Source: Thermodesulfobacteriota bacterium
GTDB lineage: Bacteria; Thermosulfidibacterota; Thermosulfidibacteria; Thermosulfidibacterales; B14-G1
Assembly: GCA_024274915.1 (NCBI GenBank)
Contig: JAJSAC010000063.1
Location: 19,976 to 83,975, forward strand
Length of the DNA: 64,000 nt
Direction: 5' to 3'
Shown: positions 1 through 11,938 of the stretch, piece by piece
Position numbering within the stretch: the stretch's first letter is position 1
Layout: the number at the start of each line of letters is the position of its first letter
The notes under the pieces: generated by a model
The model's input: only the letters and a program-made list of their open reading frames with translations
What the model was told of the DNA's origin: nothing
The model's database searches: none
Translations under genes and position numbers: made by a program

Positions 1-1
1 C

Positions 2-577
2 TACTATATTCGCCAGCCCTTTACCCAGGATGAGTATTCCATGAAATGGGATGGGGAGTGGCAGATCACGTATGAGGTTTTCAGGGATCTAGGTCTGGCC
101 TTCGGGGCTGTTATGATAATCATCTATATTCTCATTGTAGGCTGGTTCCGCTCATATTCGGTGCCCATCACCATCATGGCTCCCATACCCCTCTCCCTGA
201 TAGGCATAGTGCCCGCCCATGCCCTCATGGGGGCCTTCTTCACGGCCACGTCCATGATAGGTTTCATCGCCGGTGCGGGTATCGTCGTGCGGAATTCCAT
301 TATTCTGGCAGACTTCATAGAGTTGCGCTTGGCCCAGGGCATGCCTTTGGAAGAAGCGGTGATAGACGCTGGGGCCGTTCGCTTCCGGCCTATGCTCCTT
401 ACAGCTTCGGCCGTGGTGGTGGGTTCCTTTGTCATCCTTTTCGATCCTATATTCCAAGGGTTGGCCATCTCCCTTATGGCAGGGGAAGTGGCCTCAACCC
501 TTTTCTCACGCATGGTGGTACCCATTCTTTATTACCTGGATCATCGCTGGAAGCGGGAAAAGAGGATAGTCCTTTAG
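2..577 (+). CDS. RND-family efflux transporter, C-terminal fragment (5' end outside window)
   Basis: Frame open to window start ([21 protein letters not shown]...); [63 protein letters not shown] are typical RND TM segments. Confidence 0.85.
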   Translation, partial: YYIRQPFTQDEYSMKWDGEWQITYEVFRDLGLAFGAVMIIIYILIVGWFRSYSVPITIMAPIPLSLIGIVPAHALMGAFFTATSMIGFIAGAGIVVRNSIILADFIELRLAQGMPLEEAVIDAGAVRFRPMLLTASAVVVGSFVILFDPIFQGLAISLMAGEVASTLFSRMVVPILYYLDHRWKREKRIVL

Positions 578-638
578 GCTGGCCGTGTTGCCTGGTGGAG
601 CCTGGATGTATTAAGTTAGGGGACCAGAGGAGGGGGTT

Positions 639-1313
639 ATGAAAAAGCTTGAAATGATGGCTTTGGTTCTTTTCTTTCTGGTGGGGTGTGCAGGGGTCCC
701 TAAGGGCTATTGGCCCATTCTTCCTTCCCCTATCACCCAGGCGTCCAAGCCCCAGAAGATTTGTATAAAAATGGAGGGCAAGGAAGCCCGAAAGTATACC
801 CTTAAATTGTCTATCTATCCTTCGAAGCTCTCCTTTGTGTGTATGAAGCCCAACGTGGATTATGAGTTGAAAAAATACATCAGGTCGGAGCTTTCTGATT
901 TTCGCGAGGTGTATTTCTTGGGTGAGAAAGGGAAGGTTCCCCGGGGGTGTTATCTCGTCTCCCTGTCTTGGAAGAATAGCTATAGAGGGTATATCAAAGG
1001 TGGGTTGGGCATCTTCGGGAGAACCTATGTGATAGGGGGGACGATCAAGGGGACTTTAGAAGGAAAGAAGGGGAGTTACGACTGTTCTGTGGCGGGGTGG
1101 GAGGTGGTGTCTGAGGGGGATTTCCACGGTGCCGAGGGTTACATGTGCAAGGACAGCCCGGCGGAGGTCTTCTTTAATAAAGTGGCTTCTCGGCTGGCTT
1201 ATAAAATGGCCCTGAGGATAAGGAAGGCCCTTTTGGTGGACATGGGTTACCGCCCCTCTACTGAGTTGGGGGCTGCCGATGAGAGGATGGCTGAGGAGCT
1301 GAGGGAGTGGTAG
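639..1313 (+). CDS. putative lipoprotein of unknown function
   Basis: N-terminal signal with lipobox LVGCAG; no family recognised. Confidence 0.6.
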   Translation: MKKLEMMALVLFFLVGCAGVPKGYWPILPSPITQASKPQKICIKMEGKEARKYTLKLSIYPSKLSFVCMKPNVDYELKKYIRSELSDFREVYFLGEKGKVPRGCYLVSLSWKNSYRGYIKGGLGIFGRTYVIGGTIKGTLEGKKGSYDCSVAGWEVVSEGDFHGAEGYMCKDSPAEVFFNKVASRLAYKMALRIRKALLVDMGYRPSTELGAADERMAEELREW

Positions 1314-1972
1314 ACCTCCACACCCACACCACTTTCAGTGATGGAGAGCTCATCCCCAGTGAGCTTGTGAGGCGAGCCCAGGTGTTGGGTGTGAGATACT
1401 TGGGCATAACGGATCATGGGGATCTTTCCAACCTGGAAATCATTGTGCCGGCCATGGTACGGGTGGCTCTCCAGCTCAATGGTGTGCTGGAGGATATCAG
1501 GGTGATACCGGGCATAGAACTCACCCACGTGCCCCCCTCAGAGATTCCTTCCCTTATCTCCATGGCTAGGGGGCTAGGGGCCAGGATAGTGGTAGTTCAT
1601 GGGGAGACCCTGGTAGAGCCTGTGGCCCCTGGAACAAACCTGGCAGCTATAGAAGGAGGAGCCGACATTTTGGCCCACCCCGGGCTGATCACGGAAGAAG
1701 AGGTGACTTTGGCTGCCGAGAAGAGGGTCTATTTAGAGATATCTTCTCGGAGGGGCCATTCTTTGGCCAATGGCCATGTGGCCAGGCTGGCCAGGAAACT
1801 GGGGGCTCCTTTAGTGTTTAACACAGATGCCCATGCTCCTGGTGACCTCATTGACAGGGATAGGGCTTTTGGTGTTCTTCTGGGGGCAGGCCTTTCCTGG
1901 GGGGAGGCTAAAGAGGTGCTCTCTGAAGGGGAAGACCTTGCAAAAAGGCTGGGGGGTGAAGGGAATGGCTAG
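1307..1972 (+). CDS. PHP domain phosphoesterase family protein
   Basis: [38 protein letters not shown] motifs; GTG start. Confidence 0.85.
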   Translation: MVDLHTHTTFSDGELIPSELVRRAQVLGVRYLGITDHGDLSNLEIIVPAMVRVALQLNGVLEDIRVIPGIELTHVPPSEIPSLISMARGLGARIVVVHGETLVEPVAPGTNLAAIEGGADILAHPGLITEEEVTLAAEKRVYLEISSRRGHSLANGHVARLARKLGAPLVFNTDAHAPGDLIDRDRAFGVLLGAGLSWGEAKEVLSEGEDLAKRLGGEGNG

Positions 1973-2630
1973 AAGATCTGGGGAAGTGGAGTCGTCCGAT
2001 CCTTTCCTCGAGGCTTTTTCTAGGGCCTCGGATTGGGTTCTTAAGAATAAAGTTTCTGTGATAGGCGGCCTCGTGGTAGTTCTGGTGGTGATAGCTGCTG
2101 TCACTGGCTGGGTTTACCATCGTAGGAGTTATGAGAGGAAGGCTGCTACGGCCTTCGCCAGAGCTGTACGTCTCTATAAAGGCTTACCTCTCCAGGCTAA
2201 GGCAGATGATATGAAAAGAACTGTTCAGGCTTTCGAGGAGGTGGTGAAAGGGTATCCCGGGTCCCGATGGGCCTCTTTTGCCCATCTCTATTTGGGTAAG
2301 TGCTACCTTGGAATGGGGAAGGAGGAAGATGGGGTGAGGGAGTACGCCCTGGGGGTGAAAGGTATTAGGTCCGAAAGGTATTTCTGGCCCCAGTGGCTTA
2401 CTGCCATGGCGTTAGCCCAGGAACCGGATAAAGGCATAGGGACCTTGAAGGAGGGGCTCAAAGGAGAGAAACCTTTCTTGGAGCCATACCTCAGATACAA
2501 TTTGGCCTTCCTTTATCAGGAGAAGGGTGATTTAAGTAAGGCCGCCAAAATTTTGGAGGACCTCCGGGGACGCTTTCCTTCCTCTCCCTTTGGGATAGAG
2601 GCCCAGCGTCTTTTGGAGGTTCTCAAGTGA
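1965..2630 (+). CDS. membrane-anchored tetratricopeptide repeat protein (YfgM/BamD-like)
   Basis: N-terminal TM ([25 protein letters not shown]) then TPR-like repeats; start taken at ATG 1965 rather than track start 1827. Confidence 0.65.
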   Translation: MARRSGEVESSDPFLEAFSRASDWVLKNKVSVIGGLVVVLVVIAAVTGWVYHRRSYERKAATAFARAVRLYKGLPLQAKADDMKRTVQAFEEVVKGYPGSRWASFAHLYLGKCYLGMGKEEDGVREYALGVKGIRSERYFWPQWLTAMALAQEPDKGIGTLKEGLKGEKPFLEPYLRYNLAFLYQEKGDLSKAAKILEDLRGRFPSSPFGIEAQRLLEVLK

Positions 2631-4363
2631 GGGTTCTTCTCTCTGGTGATGAGGCCATTGCCTGGGGGGCTTGGGAGGAGGGAGTGGCGGTGGCTGCTGC
2701 ATATCCCGGCACTCCCAGCACAGAGATTCTAGAAACCCTGGCCACCCTTCCCGGAGTCCGGGCCCAATGGTCTTCCAACGAGAAAGTGGCCTTAGAGGTG
2801 GGTATAGGGGCTAGTATGGCGGGAGTGAGGGTCTTGGTGGCCATGAAACATGTGGGCCTCAACGTGGCAGCTGATCCTTTCATGACCCTCTCTTACACCG
2901 GTGTTGGAGGGGGGTTGGTGGTGGTCTCCGCAGATGATCCGGCCCTTTACAGTTCCCAGAACGAGCAGGACAACCGCCATTATGCCCGGATAGCCAAGGT
3001 TCCCATGCTAGAGCCTGCCGATAGCTGGGAATGTAAAGAACTCGTGGGAGAGGCCTATCATATTTCGGAGACCTTTGACACCCCGGTACTTTTCCGTGTC
3101 ACCACCCGTATAGCCCATGGCAAGGGTGTGGTGGAGCTGGGGGGGCGTAAGGAGATTTCCCCCCGGAGCATGGAATTGGACCCTGCCAAATGGGTCATGC
3201 TTCCCAACTTTGCCAGGGAACGCCATCCCATGGTGGAGGAGCGCATGAGGCGCCTGGTGAGTTACGGTGAAAGCTTTCCTGGTAACAGGATGGAGTTGAG
3301 GGATCTTTCCATGGGATTCATCACTTCAGGGGTGGCATATCAATATGTGCGGGAGGCCTTTCCCAGGGCTTCAGTGTTGAAGCTCACCCTTACCCATCCC
3401 TTTCCCAAGGCCAGGGTTTTGGATTTCGCTGGTAGGGTAGAAAGGCTCTTTGTAGTGGAGGAGCTGGATCCCTTCCTGGAGGAGCAGGTCCGGGCCCTGG
3501 GCATAGAGGTGGTGGGTAAGGAGGTTTTCCCAAGGGTGGGGGAACTCTCCCCGGAGTTGGTGAAGGCGGGGGTGGAAAGGGGTTATAAACCTTCTTTCGT
3601 TTCATTCTCCGCCATACCTCAGCGGCCTCCCACCTTGTGTCCCGGCTGCCCCCACAGGGGTGTATTCGTGGTCCTCAAAAAGCTGAAGATGACGGTCTTG
3701 GGGGATATAGGTTGCTATACCCTGGGGGCTTTGCCCCCCCTTTCCAGTCTCCACTCTTGCATCTGCATGGGGGCGGGAGTGGGCATGGTCCACGGGGCTG
3801 AAAAGGCTGGGGCCCCTGGGGGGATGGTGGCAGTTATAGGGGACAGTACCTTTTACCACTCTGGGATAACCGGGCTGGCGGACATCGTTTACAACGGAGG
3901 CACATCCACGGTGGTGATCATGGATAACGGTACCACGGCCATGACAGGTAGGCAAGGCCATCCTGGTACGGGGGTGGCTCTCCAGGGTGGGGGCAGGAGG
4001 GTTGATTTGGAGTCCCTGGTGAAGGGTTTGGGTGTGAATAGGTTGAGGGTGGTGGACCCTTACGACTTGAAGACTATGGAGGAGGTTTTTCGAGAGGAGA
4101 CGGAGGCCCGGGAGCCCTCAGTGATTGTGACCCGGCGCCCTTGCACCCTTATCACCTCCGGCCCCATAGGTACCTTCTCGGTCGACGAGGATCTCTGCAT
4201 AGGTTGTGGGCTTTGTGTGGGTGTGGGTTGTATAGCTCTGGCCATGGTGGGGGAGGGGAAGGGCAAAAAGTCCCGTATAGACCCACACCTCTGCTATGGC
4301 TGTGGGGTCTGTGCTCAGGTCTGTCCTAAAGGGGCCATAGGGGAGGCTGAAGGTGCTTCATGA
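2627..4363 (+). CDS. iorA: indolepyruvate ferredoxin oxidoreductase, alpha subunit
   Basis: TPP-binding region (GDIGCYTLG...GDSTFYHSGITGL), CPGCPHRG, C-terminal 4Fe-4S motifs CIGCGLC, CYGCGVCAQVCP. Confidence 0.92.
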   Translation: MRVLLSGDEAIAWGAWEEGVAVAAAYPGTPSTEILETLATLPGVRAQWSSNEKVALEVGIGASMAGVRVLVAMKHVGLNVAADPFMTLSYTGVGGGLVVVSADDPALYSSQNEQDNRHYARIAKVPMLEPADSWECKELVGEAYHISETFDTPVLFRVTTRIAHGKGVVELGGRKEISPRSMELDPAKWVMLPNFARERHPMVEERMRRLVSYGESFPGNRMELRDLSMGFITSGVAYQYVREAFPRASVLKLTLTHPFPKARVLDFAGRVERLFVVEELDPFLEEQVRALGIEVVGKEVFPRVGELSPELVKAGVERGYKPSFVSFSAIPQRPPTLCPGCPHRGVFVVLKKLKMTVLGDIGCYTLGALPPLSSLHSCICMGAGVGMVHGAEKAGAPGGMVAVIGDSTFYHSGITGLADIVYNGGTSTVVIMDNGTTAMTGRQGHPGTGVALQGGGRRVDLESLVKGLGVNRLRVVDPYDLKTMEEVFREETEAREPSVIVTRRPCTLITSGPIGTFSVDEDLCIGCGLCVGVGCIALAMVGEGKGKKSRIDPHLCYGCGVCAQVCPKGAIGEAEGAS

Positions 4364-4940
4364 TGGCGTGGTGAATCTGGTCTTCTGTGGTGTGGGCGGT
4401 CAGGGGGTACTCCTTGCCTCGGAGGTGGTGGCTCAGGTGGCTTTGGAGGCTGGGTTGGATGTGAAGAAGAGCGAGGTCCATGGTATGGCCCAAAGGGGGG
4501 GCTCCGTGTTTTCCCATGTGAGGTTCGGGCGGAAGGTCTATTCTCCTGTCATTCCCTTGAGTGGGGCCCATGTGCTGGTGGCTTTCGAGGAGCTGGAGGC
4601 CCTGAGGTACGCTCCTTATGCCTCTCCCCAGGCCAGGATTTTGGTAAATACATTGGAAATAAACCCCGCCACCGTCCTTTCGGGGGATGCTACATACCCG
4701 AAAGATCCCCTTGGTATGTTGAGGGACCATTTCGTCCACGTGGAGGCCGTGGATGCTTTGGCCTTGGCCCAAAAGGCAGGATCGTCCAGGGCAGTTAATT
4801 CGGTGATGTTGGGCCTTTTGTCCCGTTATCTCCCCTTTGCACTCCCGTTGTGGCTGGAAGTTTTGGGTCAGCGGGTACCTGCCAAGGCCAAGGAAATAAA
4901 CGTTAAGGCCTTTGGCCTGGGGAGGGAGCTTTCTTCCTGA
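4353..4940 (+). CDS. iorB: indolepyruvate ferredoxin oxidoreductase, beta subunit
   Basis: FCGVGGQGVLLASEVVAQVALEAGLDVKKSEVHGMAQRGGSVFSHVRFG; overlaps iorA. Confidence 0.9.
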   Translation: MLHDGVVNLVFCGVGGQGVLLASEVVAQVALEAGLDVKKSEVHGMAQRGGSVFSHVRFGRKVYSPVIPLSGAHVLVAFEELEALRYAPYASPQARILVNTLEINPATVLSGDATYPKDPLGMLRDHFVHVEAVDALALAQKAGSSRAVNSVMLGLLSRYLPFALPLWLEVLGQRVPAKAKEINVKAFGLGRELSS

Positions 4941-4960
4941 AAGCGGCAGGTAGGGAAAGG

Positions 4961-6214
4961 GTGCTTCTAGTGGTCCTGGATGGTCTGGGTGACCAGGCCC
5001 TGGAGGCTCTGGGAGGTAGGACACCCCTCCAGGTGGCCAGAACGCCCCAGCTTGATCATCTGGCCCTTCTGGGGGGAGGAGGGAGCTATCACCCTGGCAG
5101 GATGGGGGTGGCCTATTTCAGTGATCTGGCTTTCTTTATTGCTTTAGGGTACTCCCAGGGGGAATTTCCCGGTAGGGGGGTTCTGGGTGGGTACGCAGCT
5201 GGGCTTTCCATATCTCCTGGAGAGGTTTACGCCTTGGCTTCCATGGTTTCCCTGGAGGAGAGCTGTCCAGACGGACCCATCTTGGTGGAGCGGGGCGGTG
5301 ATCTGGCACCAGAGGAGTGGGAAGAAGCCCTGGAGATCCTGTCTCGTCCCTGGCATGGCAACGGGGTAGAGATCACCTTCCATCCTTTGGAAGTGGGTAT
5401 AGGAATCCTGAAGCTTGAAGGGGAAGTAGATCATCGAATCACCGATTCAGACCCTTCTCATAGGGGAGGGAAGGTCTACCAGGTGATGTCCAGAGGCGAA
5501 GAAGGAGAACTGGCAAGCCACACGGCCAGGGAGTTGAATCGTTACCTGGATGGGGTGGCTTGGAGGCTGAGGGAGGCTTCCTTTAACGCGTTGAGGATCA
5601 GGGAGGGCAAGAATCCCATGAATGCCCTTTTGGTTCAAGGGGCGGGCAGAGATAAGTTCCTGCCGTTTTTGAAGGAGCGCTGGGGGTTCGATGGTGCCCT
5701 GGTGGCTTCTGAGCCGTTTATCCTGGGGATAGGGAAGAAGTTGGGCATGGCGGTGATAGGGGTGGGAGAGGGAAGTCCCAAAAAGGAGCTCCTGATCAAA
5801 TTTAAAGAGGCCCTACCCCTGCTTGAAACCTACTCCATGGTGGTGATCCATACCCGTGCTCCGAAGCTGGCTTCCAGGAAACACAACCCCTGGGAGAAGG
5901 TGAAAGTGGTAGAGGAACTGGATGGGGCCTTTTCCTATCTCCTGGAATACCTTGTACCCAGGGAAGAGAGGCTATTAGTGGTATGGGGCGGTTCTTCTAC
6001 ATCTACGGGAGGCCCTTATCTCTATTCAGGAGATCCATCCCCCCTGTTGATGATAGGTCCCCGGGTGAGGAGGGGGCCTAGCCTCAAGTTTGATGAGCCT
6101 TCCCTGGCCTATGGGTCTATAGGTTTTCTAAAGAGGGAAGAGCTTATGCTCACTATCTTGAGCTATACGGGTAGGGCACCTCTCTGGGGAAGACACCAGG
6201 GTTTGCTGGTATAA
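4961..6214 (+). CDS. apgM: 2,3-bisphosphoglycerate-independent phosphoglycerate mutase, archaeal type (ApgM)
   Basis: LLVVLDGLGDQALEALGGRTPLQVARTPQLDHLA; HRGGKVYQVMSRGEEGELA; GGSSTSTGGPYLYSGDPSPLL; GTG start. Confidence 0.8.
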   Translation: MLLVVLDGLGDQALEALGGRTPLQVARTPQLDHLALLGGGGSYHPGRMGVAYFSDLAFFIALGYSQGEFPGRGVLGGYAAGLSISPGEVYALASMVSLEESCPDGPILVERGGDLAPEEWEEALEILSRPWHGNGVEITFHPLEVGIGILKLEGEVDHRITDSDPSHRGGKVYQVMSRGEEGELASHTARELNRYLDGVAWRLREASFNALRIREGKNPMNALLVQGAGRDKFLPFLKERWGFDGALVASEPFILGIGKKLGMAVIGVGEGSPKKELLIKFKEALPLLETYSMVVIHTRAPKLASRKHNPWEKVKVVEELDGAFSYLLEYLVPREERLLVVWGGSSTSTGGPYLYSGDPSPLLMIGPRVRRGPSLKFDEPSLAYGSIGFLKREELMLTILSYTGRAPLWGRHQGLLV

Positions 6215-6347
6215 ATTGCATTCTTGTGCAGTATTTTCTCCTCCAACCTTTCCCTTGATGGGGACATGGCCTGGAAAAGATGTTGAAAATGCAAGCCTAA
6301 TCTGTCTGGCATGTTTTTGTGTTTAACTGATGGGCAGGAGGGAGTAG

Positions 6348-6377
6348 TTGACAGTTATGGAACTTTTGGCTTATCTA
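6348..6377 (+). promoter_or_regulatory. candidate sigma70 promoter of cytochrome c gene
   Basis: TTGACA at 6348-6353 and TATCTA near 6372, 18-nt spacer; strong RBS GAAAGGAGGTGACC follows before ATG 6428. Confidence 0.4.
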
Positions 6378-6427
6378 GTCTGGGAAAGTGAGTATAAGAG
6401 CTTTAAAACGAAAGGAGGTGACCGCGC

Positions 6428-6802
6428 ATGAGGAAGATACTCAGCTTGTTGGTAGCAGTGGTTTTTGTGTTTAGTGCCATGGCGGTGGTGACGGCGGCAG
6501 AGTCGAACAAGGGGGCAGAGAAATACACCATCGACAAGTGTCAGAAGAGGAAAGGCCCTGTTCTCTTTAACCACTGGCAGCATCAGAAGATCCAGGGTGT
6601 TACCTGTAAGACCTGTCATCATAAGGCGGAGGAAGGTAAGGCCATCAAGAGTTGTCTTCAGTGCCATCAATGCAAGAAGGGAGAGGCTCCCGCTGCAAAG
6701 ATGGCCTTCCACAAGACCTGCAAGGGCTGCCATATGAAGATGAAGAAGGCGGGCAAGAAGACTGGGCCCACCGGCTGTACCAAGTGTCACGTCAAAAAGT
6801 GA
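6428..6802 (+). CDS. tetraheme c-type cytochrome (class III / cytochrome c3-like), secreted
   Basis: Signal peptide plus four CXXCH motifs: CKTCH, CLQCH, CKGCH, CTKCH. Confidence 0.85.
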   Translation: MRKILSLLVAVVFVFSAMAVVTAAESNKGAEKYTIDKCQKRKGPVLFNHWQHQKIQGVTCKTCHHKAEEGKAIKSCLQCHQCKKGEAPAAKMAFHKTCKGCHMKMKKAGKKTGPTGCTKCHVKK

Positions 6803-6816
6803 GTCTGCAGGGGTAG

Positions 6817-6850
6817 GGGGAAGGGGTTCTAGGCCCTTTCCCCTTTTCCT
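6817..6850 (+). terminator. rho-independent terminator after cytochrome gene
   Basis: GGGGAAGGGG-TTCTAGG-CCCTTTCCCC stem-loop followed by TTTTCCTTT. Confidence 0.75.
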
Positions 6851-6908
6851 TTAAAATCCTTTCATCCCCTTGAAAACCCGGGGGCCAGGTCTATATTGTC
6901 CCCCAATC

Positions 6909-8627
6909 ATGGGAAGAGTTGCCCCGGATATTTTGGAGGAGATCAAGGAGCGTATAGATATCGTCCAATTGGTCTCCCAGTATCTTCCCCTCAAGAGGGC
7001 GGGTAGGAATTTTAAGGCTCTCTGCCCTTTTCACGTGGAGAAGACCCCTTCCTTCACCGTCAGTCCTGAAAAACAGTTTTTTCATTGCTTTGGCTGCGGG
7101 GCCAGTGGGGATATTTTCCAGTTCCTGATGAGGATGGAGAATATAACTTTCCCCGAAGCCATGGAAAAGTTGGCTGAGCAAGCGGGAGTGGAGATTCCCA
7201 AAGGGCGGGAGGAAGAGGGGGACGGGGAGAGGAATAGGCTCTATTACCTTCACAAGGTGGCTACCGACTATTTCCACCAGGCCCTTCTCTCTCCTCCAGG
7301 CCAAAAGGCCCGGGAGTTGGTTTTATCCAGGGGTATAGGGTCTTCTGCCTGGGAGACCTTTCAGCTGGGTTATGCCCCTGACAGCTGGGATAGGCTCAGG
7401 GATGTGTTGAAGGCGAAAGGGTTCACTGCAGCTGAGATGCTTTCTGTAGGCCTGTTGGGGGAGAGGGAAGGGGGGAGAGACCCCTATGTCAAATTCCGCC
7501 ATCGCCTCATGATTCCCATATGGGATTCCAAAGGACGGGTGGTGGCTTTTGGGGGTAGGGCTTTAGACCCGAACCAGGAACCCAAATACCTCAATTCCCC
7601 GGAGCACCTCCTCTTCAAAAAGGGGGAGATCCTCTATCCTTTTCATATGGCCAGGAAGGCGGTCAGGGACATGGGGTATGTTTTGTTGGTGGAAGGGTAT
7701 ATGGACGCCATCACCTGCCATCTCCGCGGTTTCCCCAACGCTTTAGCTGCTCTGGGCACGGCCCTTACACCTTCCCAGGCTCGGAAGGTGGCCCGGCTTT
7801 CCAGAGAGGTGGTCTTAGCTTACGACGGTGACGATGCGGGGCGGAAGGCTGCCTTGAGGGCTGCTTCTGTCCTCTTCCAGGTGGGTGTGGTACCCAGGGT
7901 GGTTTTGCTTCCTCCTGGAGAAGATCCAGACAGTTTCCTCAGGAACCGAGGCCAGGGGACCTTTGCGTCCCTCGTAGAGGGGGCTGAGGATGTGGTGTTG
8001 TGGTACATGGCGGAACTGGAATCCCTCCATTCCCTTTCCCATCCCCGGGAAAGGGCCCGGTGGCTTAAGGAGGTTTTGGGCTTCCTTGCCCCATTGAAGG
8101 GTTCCCTGGATCTGGAGTCTTACCTGGTGGAGGTTGCGTCCAAGACGGGTGTCACCCTGGAGGGTCTTAAGAGGGAGATCTATGGGGGGGGTAAGGGGAA
8201 GGTAGGGAAGACATCCCGTGCCATTATGGGGTCTTGGGAGATGTTGTATTTGGCCTTGGCCCTGTCCAATCCCAGGTGGTGGAGGGTCTTCAAGGGGGAG
8301 GTGTTGGAGGACGCCTTTGTCCACTCCCTGTGGGAAAAAGTGAAAGGGGAGGACGACCCTTCCCTTGCTCTGTCCATGCTGGATGATAAGGAGAGGTCCC
8401 TTCTAGTGGCCAAAGTTATGGAGATCCCTGAGGAAGGAGTGGAAGATCTCTTTGCATCCTGCCACAGGAGGGCGGAAAGGAAGGCCTTGGAGAGGGAGGC
8501 CAGAAGGTTGAAGATGAATATGGAGGGTGTTTCTGGAGATGAGAGGGAGCACCTTTTGGCCCGGTATATAGAGATAATGAAGAGTATTAAAGGTACAGGG
8601 GAGGAGGGAGTTTATGAAACCCATTGA
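6909..8627 (+). CDS. dnaG: DNA primase
   Basis: [34 protein letters not shown] zinc finger; [27 protein letters not shown] Toprim; start taken at ATG 6909. Confidence 0.95.
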   Translation: MGRVAPDILEEIKERIDIVQLVSQYLPLKRAGRNFKALCPFHVEKTPSFTVSPEKQFFHCFGCGASGDIFQFLMRMENITFPEAMEKLAEQAGVEIPKGREEEGDGERNRLYYLHKVATDYFHQALLSPPGQKARELVLSRGIGSSAWETFQLGYAPDSWDRLRDVLKAKGFTAAEMLSVGLLGEREGGRDPYVKFRHRLMIPIWDSKGRVVAFGGRALDPNQEPKYLNSPEHLLFKKGEILYPFHMARKAVRDMGYVLLVEGYMDAITCHLRGFPNALAALGTALTPSQARKVARLSREVVLAYDGDDAGRKAALRAASVLFQVGVVPRVVLLPPGEDPDSFLRNRGQGTFASLVEGAEDVVLWYMAELESLHSLSHPRERARWLKEVLGFLAPLKGSLDLESYLVEVASKTGVTLEGLKREIYGGGKGKVGKTSRAIMGSWEMLYLALALSNPRWWRVFKGEVLEDAFVHSLWEKVKGEDDPSLALSMLDDKERSLLVAKVMEIPEEGVEDLFASCHRRAERKALEREARRLKMNMEGVSGDEREHLLARYIEIMKSIKGTGEEGVYETH

Positions 8628-10395
8628 GGTATCTAAGCTTACTGAGCTCAGGAAACTCATCGCTTTGGGAAAGAAGAAAGGGTTTCTCACCTATGATGAA
8701 ATCCATGAGATGCTTCCTGGGGAGCTCAGTGTGCCCGAGCAACTTGAAGACATCTTTCATCTTTTGGAGGAGATGGACATCCAGGTTCTGGACCATCCCC
8801 AGGGCAAGCTGGGGACCAGTAAGGCCATATTGGGGGAGACCACAGGGGATGGGGAGCTCTTAGGCATGGTGATGGAGGAGCATGAAGAGGACTCAGGGGT
8901 TTCAGCGGATCCTGTGAGAATGTATCTCCAGGAGATGGGTTCCATTCCCCTTCTTTCCAGGGAGGAGGAGGTGGAGCTGGCCAAAAGGATCGAAGAAGGC
9001 CGGAATCTGGCCATAGAGGCTGTCATGTCTATTCCTCTTACGGTGAAGGAAATCATGAAGCTCCGGGATGGGTTGGAGGCGGAAGAGCTGGAGCTGGACC
9101 AGGTCTTCATATTGGAGGAGGATCTCTCGTCTGAAGATTCGGCTAAGGTGAGACAAAGGATTCTGCTGGAGTTGGAGGCCCTAAACAGGGTGTTTGACCT
9201 TTACGAGAAGAAGCGGAGGGAGCTCTTCCTGGGTGGTGATGCCATGACTTCGGAGGAGAGGGAGCGTATCCAGGAAGAGATAGAGAATAAAAGGATGGAA
9301 ATGATAGCCCTTATAAAGAAGCTGAGCCTTTCCAGTGCCCAGGTGGAGCGCCTTGTGGACCTTATCCGTGGGTATGTGCAGAGTGGTGACAGGGCTTTGG
9401 CCGAGATTAAGGAATGTGAGGAAGTCCTCCTCATGCCCGCTGACACTTTTATCCGGTTCTACGAAGATCTGGATACTTTGAATTCCTATGGAGAGAGGGA
9501 AGAAAGGGCCAGACAGGTGACCACTTTGTCTTTTGAGACCCTCTCTGGGTACTACGAAAAGATTTTGAAGGCCAGGGATGAGATCGGGTTCATCGAGTTG
9601 GAATCCACCCTTTCTCTGAGCGAGCTTAAAGAGATTCTCGCGGAGATCGAGAGGGGTCTGCATCAGGAGAAGGAGGCTAAGCGGCTTTTGGCTGAAGCCA
9701 ACCTGAGGTTAGTGGTGAGTATCGCCAAGAAGTATACCAATAAAGGTCTTCAGTTGCTGGATCTCATCCAGGAGGGGAATATCGGTCTTATGAAGGCCGT
9801 AGAGAAGTTCGAGTACAGAAGGGGATACAAGTTCAGCACTTATGCCACGTGGTGGATAAGGCAAGCCATCACCCGGGCCATAGCCGATCAGGCCAGGACC
9901 ATCAGGATTCCCGTTCACATGATAGAGACCATCAATAAGCTGGTGAGAACTTCCCGGCAGCTGGTCCAGGAATTGGGCAGGGAGCCCACTCCTGAGGAGG
10001 TGGCCCGCAGGTTGGAGATGGTCCCCGAAAAGGTGAGAAAGATCTTGAAGATTGCCAAGGAACCCATCTCTTTGGAGACTCCCATCGGTGAGGAGGAGGA
10101 TAGCCATTTGGGAGACTTTATTGAGGACAAGTCTATAGATTCACCAATAGACACAGCCATTGATGAGAGCCTGAGGGAGCAGATAGAGCAGGCTTTGGAA
10201 ACCCTTACCGACAGGGAGAAGACGGTTCTTAAGATGAGATTCGGTTTGGACATGGATTCGGAGCACACCCTGGAGGAGGTAGGCCGGGTTTTCCATGTGA
10301 CCAGGGAGAGGATCCGACAGATAGAAGCCAAGGCCCTGAAGAAACTCCGTCATCCTCGGAGGAACAAGAATATCAAGAGTTTGCTGGAGGTCTAG
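8614..10395 (+). CDS. rpoD: RNA polymerase sigma factor RpoD (sigma70)
   Basis: [75 protein letters not shown]-terminal region 4. Confidence 0.96.
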   Translation: MKPIEVSKLTELRKLIALGKKKGFLTYDEIHEMLPGELSVPEQLEDIFHLLEEMDIQVLDHPQGKLGTSKAILGETTGDGELLGMVMEEHEEDSGVSADPVRMYLQEMGSIPLLSREEEVELAKRIEEGRNLAIEAVMSIPLTVKEIMKLRDGLEAEELELDQVFILEEDLSSEDSAKVRQRILLELEALNRVFDLYEKKRRELFLGGDAMTSEERERIQEEIENKRMEMIALIKKLSLSSAQVERLVDLIRGYVQSGDRALAEIKECEEVLLMPADTFIRFYEDLDTLNSYGEREERARQVTTLSFETLSGYYEKILKARDEIGFIELESTLSLSELKEILAEIERGLHQEKEAKRLLAEANLRLVVSIAKKYTNKGLQLLDLIQEGNIGLMKAVEKFEYRRGYKFSTYATWWIRQAITRAIADQARTIRIPVHMIETINKLVRTSRQLVQELGREPTPEEVARRLEMVPEKVRKILKIAKEPISLETPIGEEEDSHLGDFIEDKSIDSPIDTAIDESLREQIEQALETLTDREKTVLKMRFGLDMDSEHTLEEVGRVFHVTRERIRQIEAKALKKLRHPRRNKNIKSLLEV

Positions 10396-11834
10396 CGGAA
10401 GAAGATCAGGGTCACTACCACGAATATGGGGATGAGGATCACCAGGGAATATTTGAGGATGTAGCCAAAGAAGCTGGGCATCTCCACTCCGGCTTCTTCG
10501 GCTATGGATCTCACCATGAAGTTGGGAGCGTTACCTATATAGGTGTTGGCTCCCATGAAGACTGCCCCGGCGGAGATGGCCTCCAGGTAGATACCTTTCT
10601 GGGAGATGAGGTGGGCTACAGCTGTTTTTTCAGGCACTCCTGCGAAGAAGCGGCCCAGGGCAGTGTTAAGGAAAGTGAGATAAGTGGGGGCGTTATCCAA
10701 GAAGCTGGAGAGGCCACCTGTAATCCAGAAGAAGTGGTAGGGCTCTCTCACAGAGGCTATCAGGGCCCTGGCGGCACCTTCTTCCCCTGCCCTCAGGATG
10801 GCAAGGGCGGGGATCATGGTCATGAAGATACCGGCGAAAAGAATGGCCACCTCCTGGATGGGGAACCAGGTGAACTCGTTCTCTTCTCTGATCTGCCACG
10901 GGGTGAACTTGAGGGAGAGGAGTCCCATAGCCACCATAGCGGCGTCTCTGATGAGGGACTGGGTACTTCTTTCCACTCCCAGTATCTCTACGTAGCCCAG
11001 GTGGACAATGCCACTGAAAAGTACAGCTGCCACCACTCCCAAGAGGAAGAGGAAGTTGATGGAGCCCACTATTTTCAGTCTTTCCTCATCTTCTTCCCTA
11101 TCGGGCAAGGTCTCTTTTTTGAAATTGATATAGTCCATGATGAAGTAGAGGGCGATGAGAAGGCCGGCCACCGTGAGCATATGGGGTAGGATTTTGAAGG
11201 TCCAGAAAAAAGGCACGCCATGGAGGAATCCCAGGAAGAGGGGGGGATCTCCCAGGGGAGTGAGGGAGCCTCCGATGTTGCATACCAGGAAGATAAAGAA
11301 GACCACCATGTAAGTCTTTTTCTTTCGATAGGCGTTGGCTCTGAGGAAGGGCCTGATGAGGAGCATGGCTGCCCCTGTGGTACCCACCCAGGAAGCCAGG
11401 GCAGTTCCCACTGTCAGCATCCCTGTGTTGACCAAAGGGGTGCCCCGGAGTTTTCCCTTCAGTAGGATACCTCCTGCCACGGTATATAGGGACCACAGGA
11501 GGATGATGAAGGGTATGTAGTCGGCTATGAAGATGTGAAGGATTTCGTGGAGGGCTGCGCCTTTAAAGACCAATAAGAAGGGAATGGCTACTACCAATCC
11601 CCAGAAAGTGGACACTTTTCCAAAGTGGCTGTGCCAGAAATGGGGGACCAGTAGGGGGAAAAGGGCTATGGAGAGGAGAATGCCAGCGAAGGGTATGATG
11701 CTCCATAAAGGTAATTCGGTGCCAAGCTCGTGGGAGACTTCCGATGCCCATGAAGGGGTGGGGAGGATTAGAAGGGTGACACCGACCACACAAAAAATAA
11801 AAACGAGAGAGGCTGAGGATCCTTTATTACTCAT
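10392..11834 (-). CDS. Na+/H+ antiporter, NhaD/ArsB-like ion transporter family
   Basis: Many TM segments; [54 protein letters not shown]. Confidence 0.8.
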   Translation of the reverse strand: MSNKGSSASLVFIFCVVGVTLLILPTPSWASEVSHELGTELPLWSIIPFAGILLSIALFPLLVPHFWHSHFGKVSTFWGLVVAIPFLLVFKGAALHEILHIFIADYIPFIILLWSLYTVAGGILLKGKLRGTPLVNTGMLTVGTALASWVGTTGAAMLLIRPFLRANAYRKKKTYMVVFFIFLVCNIGGSLTPLGDPPLFLGFLHGVPFFWTFKILPHMLTVAGLLIALYFIMDYINFKKETLPDREEDEERLKIVGSINFLFLLGVVAAVLFSGIVHLGYVEILGVERSTQSLIRDAAMVAMGLLSLKFTPWQIREENEFTWFPIQEVAILFAGIFMTMIPALAILRAGEEGAARALIASVREPYHFFWITGGLSSFLDNAPTYLTFLNTALGRFFAGVPEKTAVAHLISQKGIYLEAISAGAVFMGANTYIGNAPNFMVRSIAEEAGVEMPSFFGYILKYSLVILIPIFVVVTLIFFR

Positions 11835-11938
11835 TTGCTCAGCTCCTTGGCCGTATTTCTAAAGACGGCGCAGGTATATATCTGTGAAATTCTGTTGTCA
11901 AGGTGGTGTGTTTTTGGTACCAGGGTAGATTAGTTACT

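Noticed and set aside
3390-3605. Proline-rich 71-aa minus-strand ORF
   Set aside because: Antisense of the G-rich iorA coding region; composition artefact.
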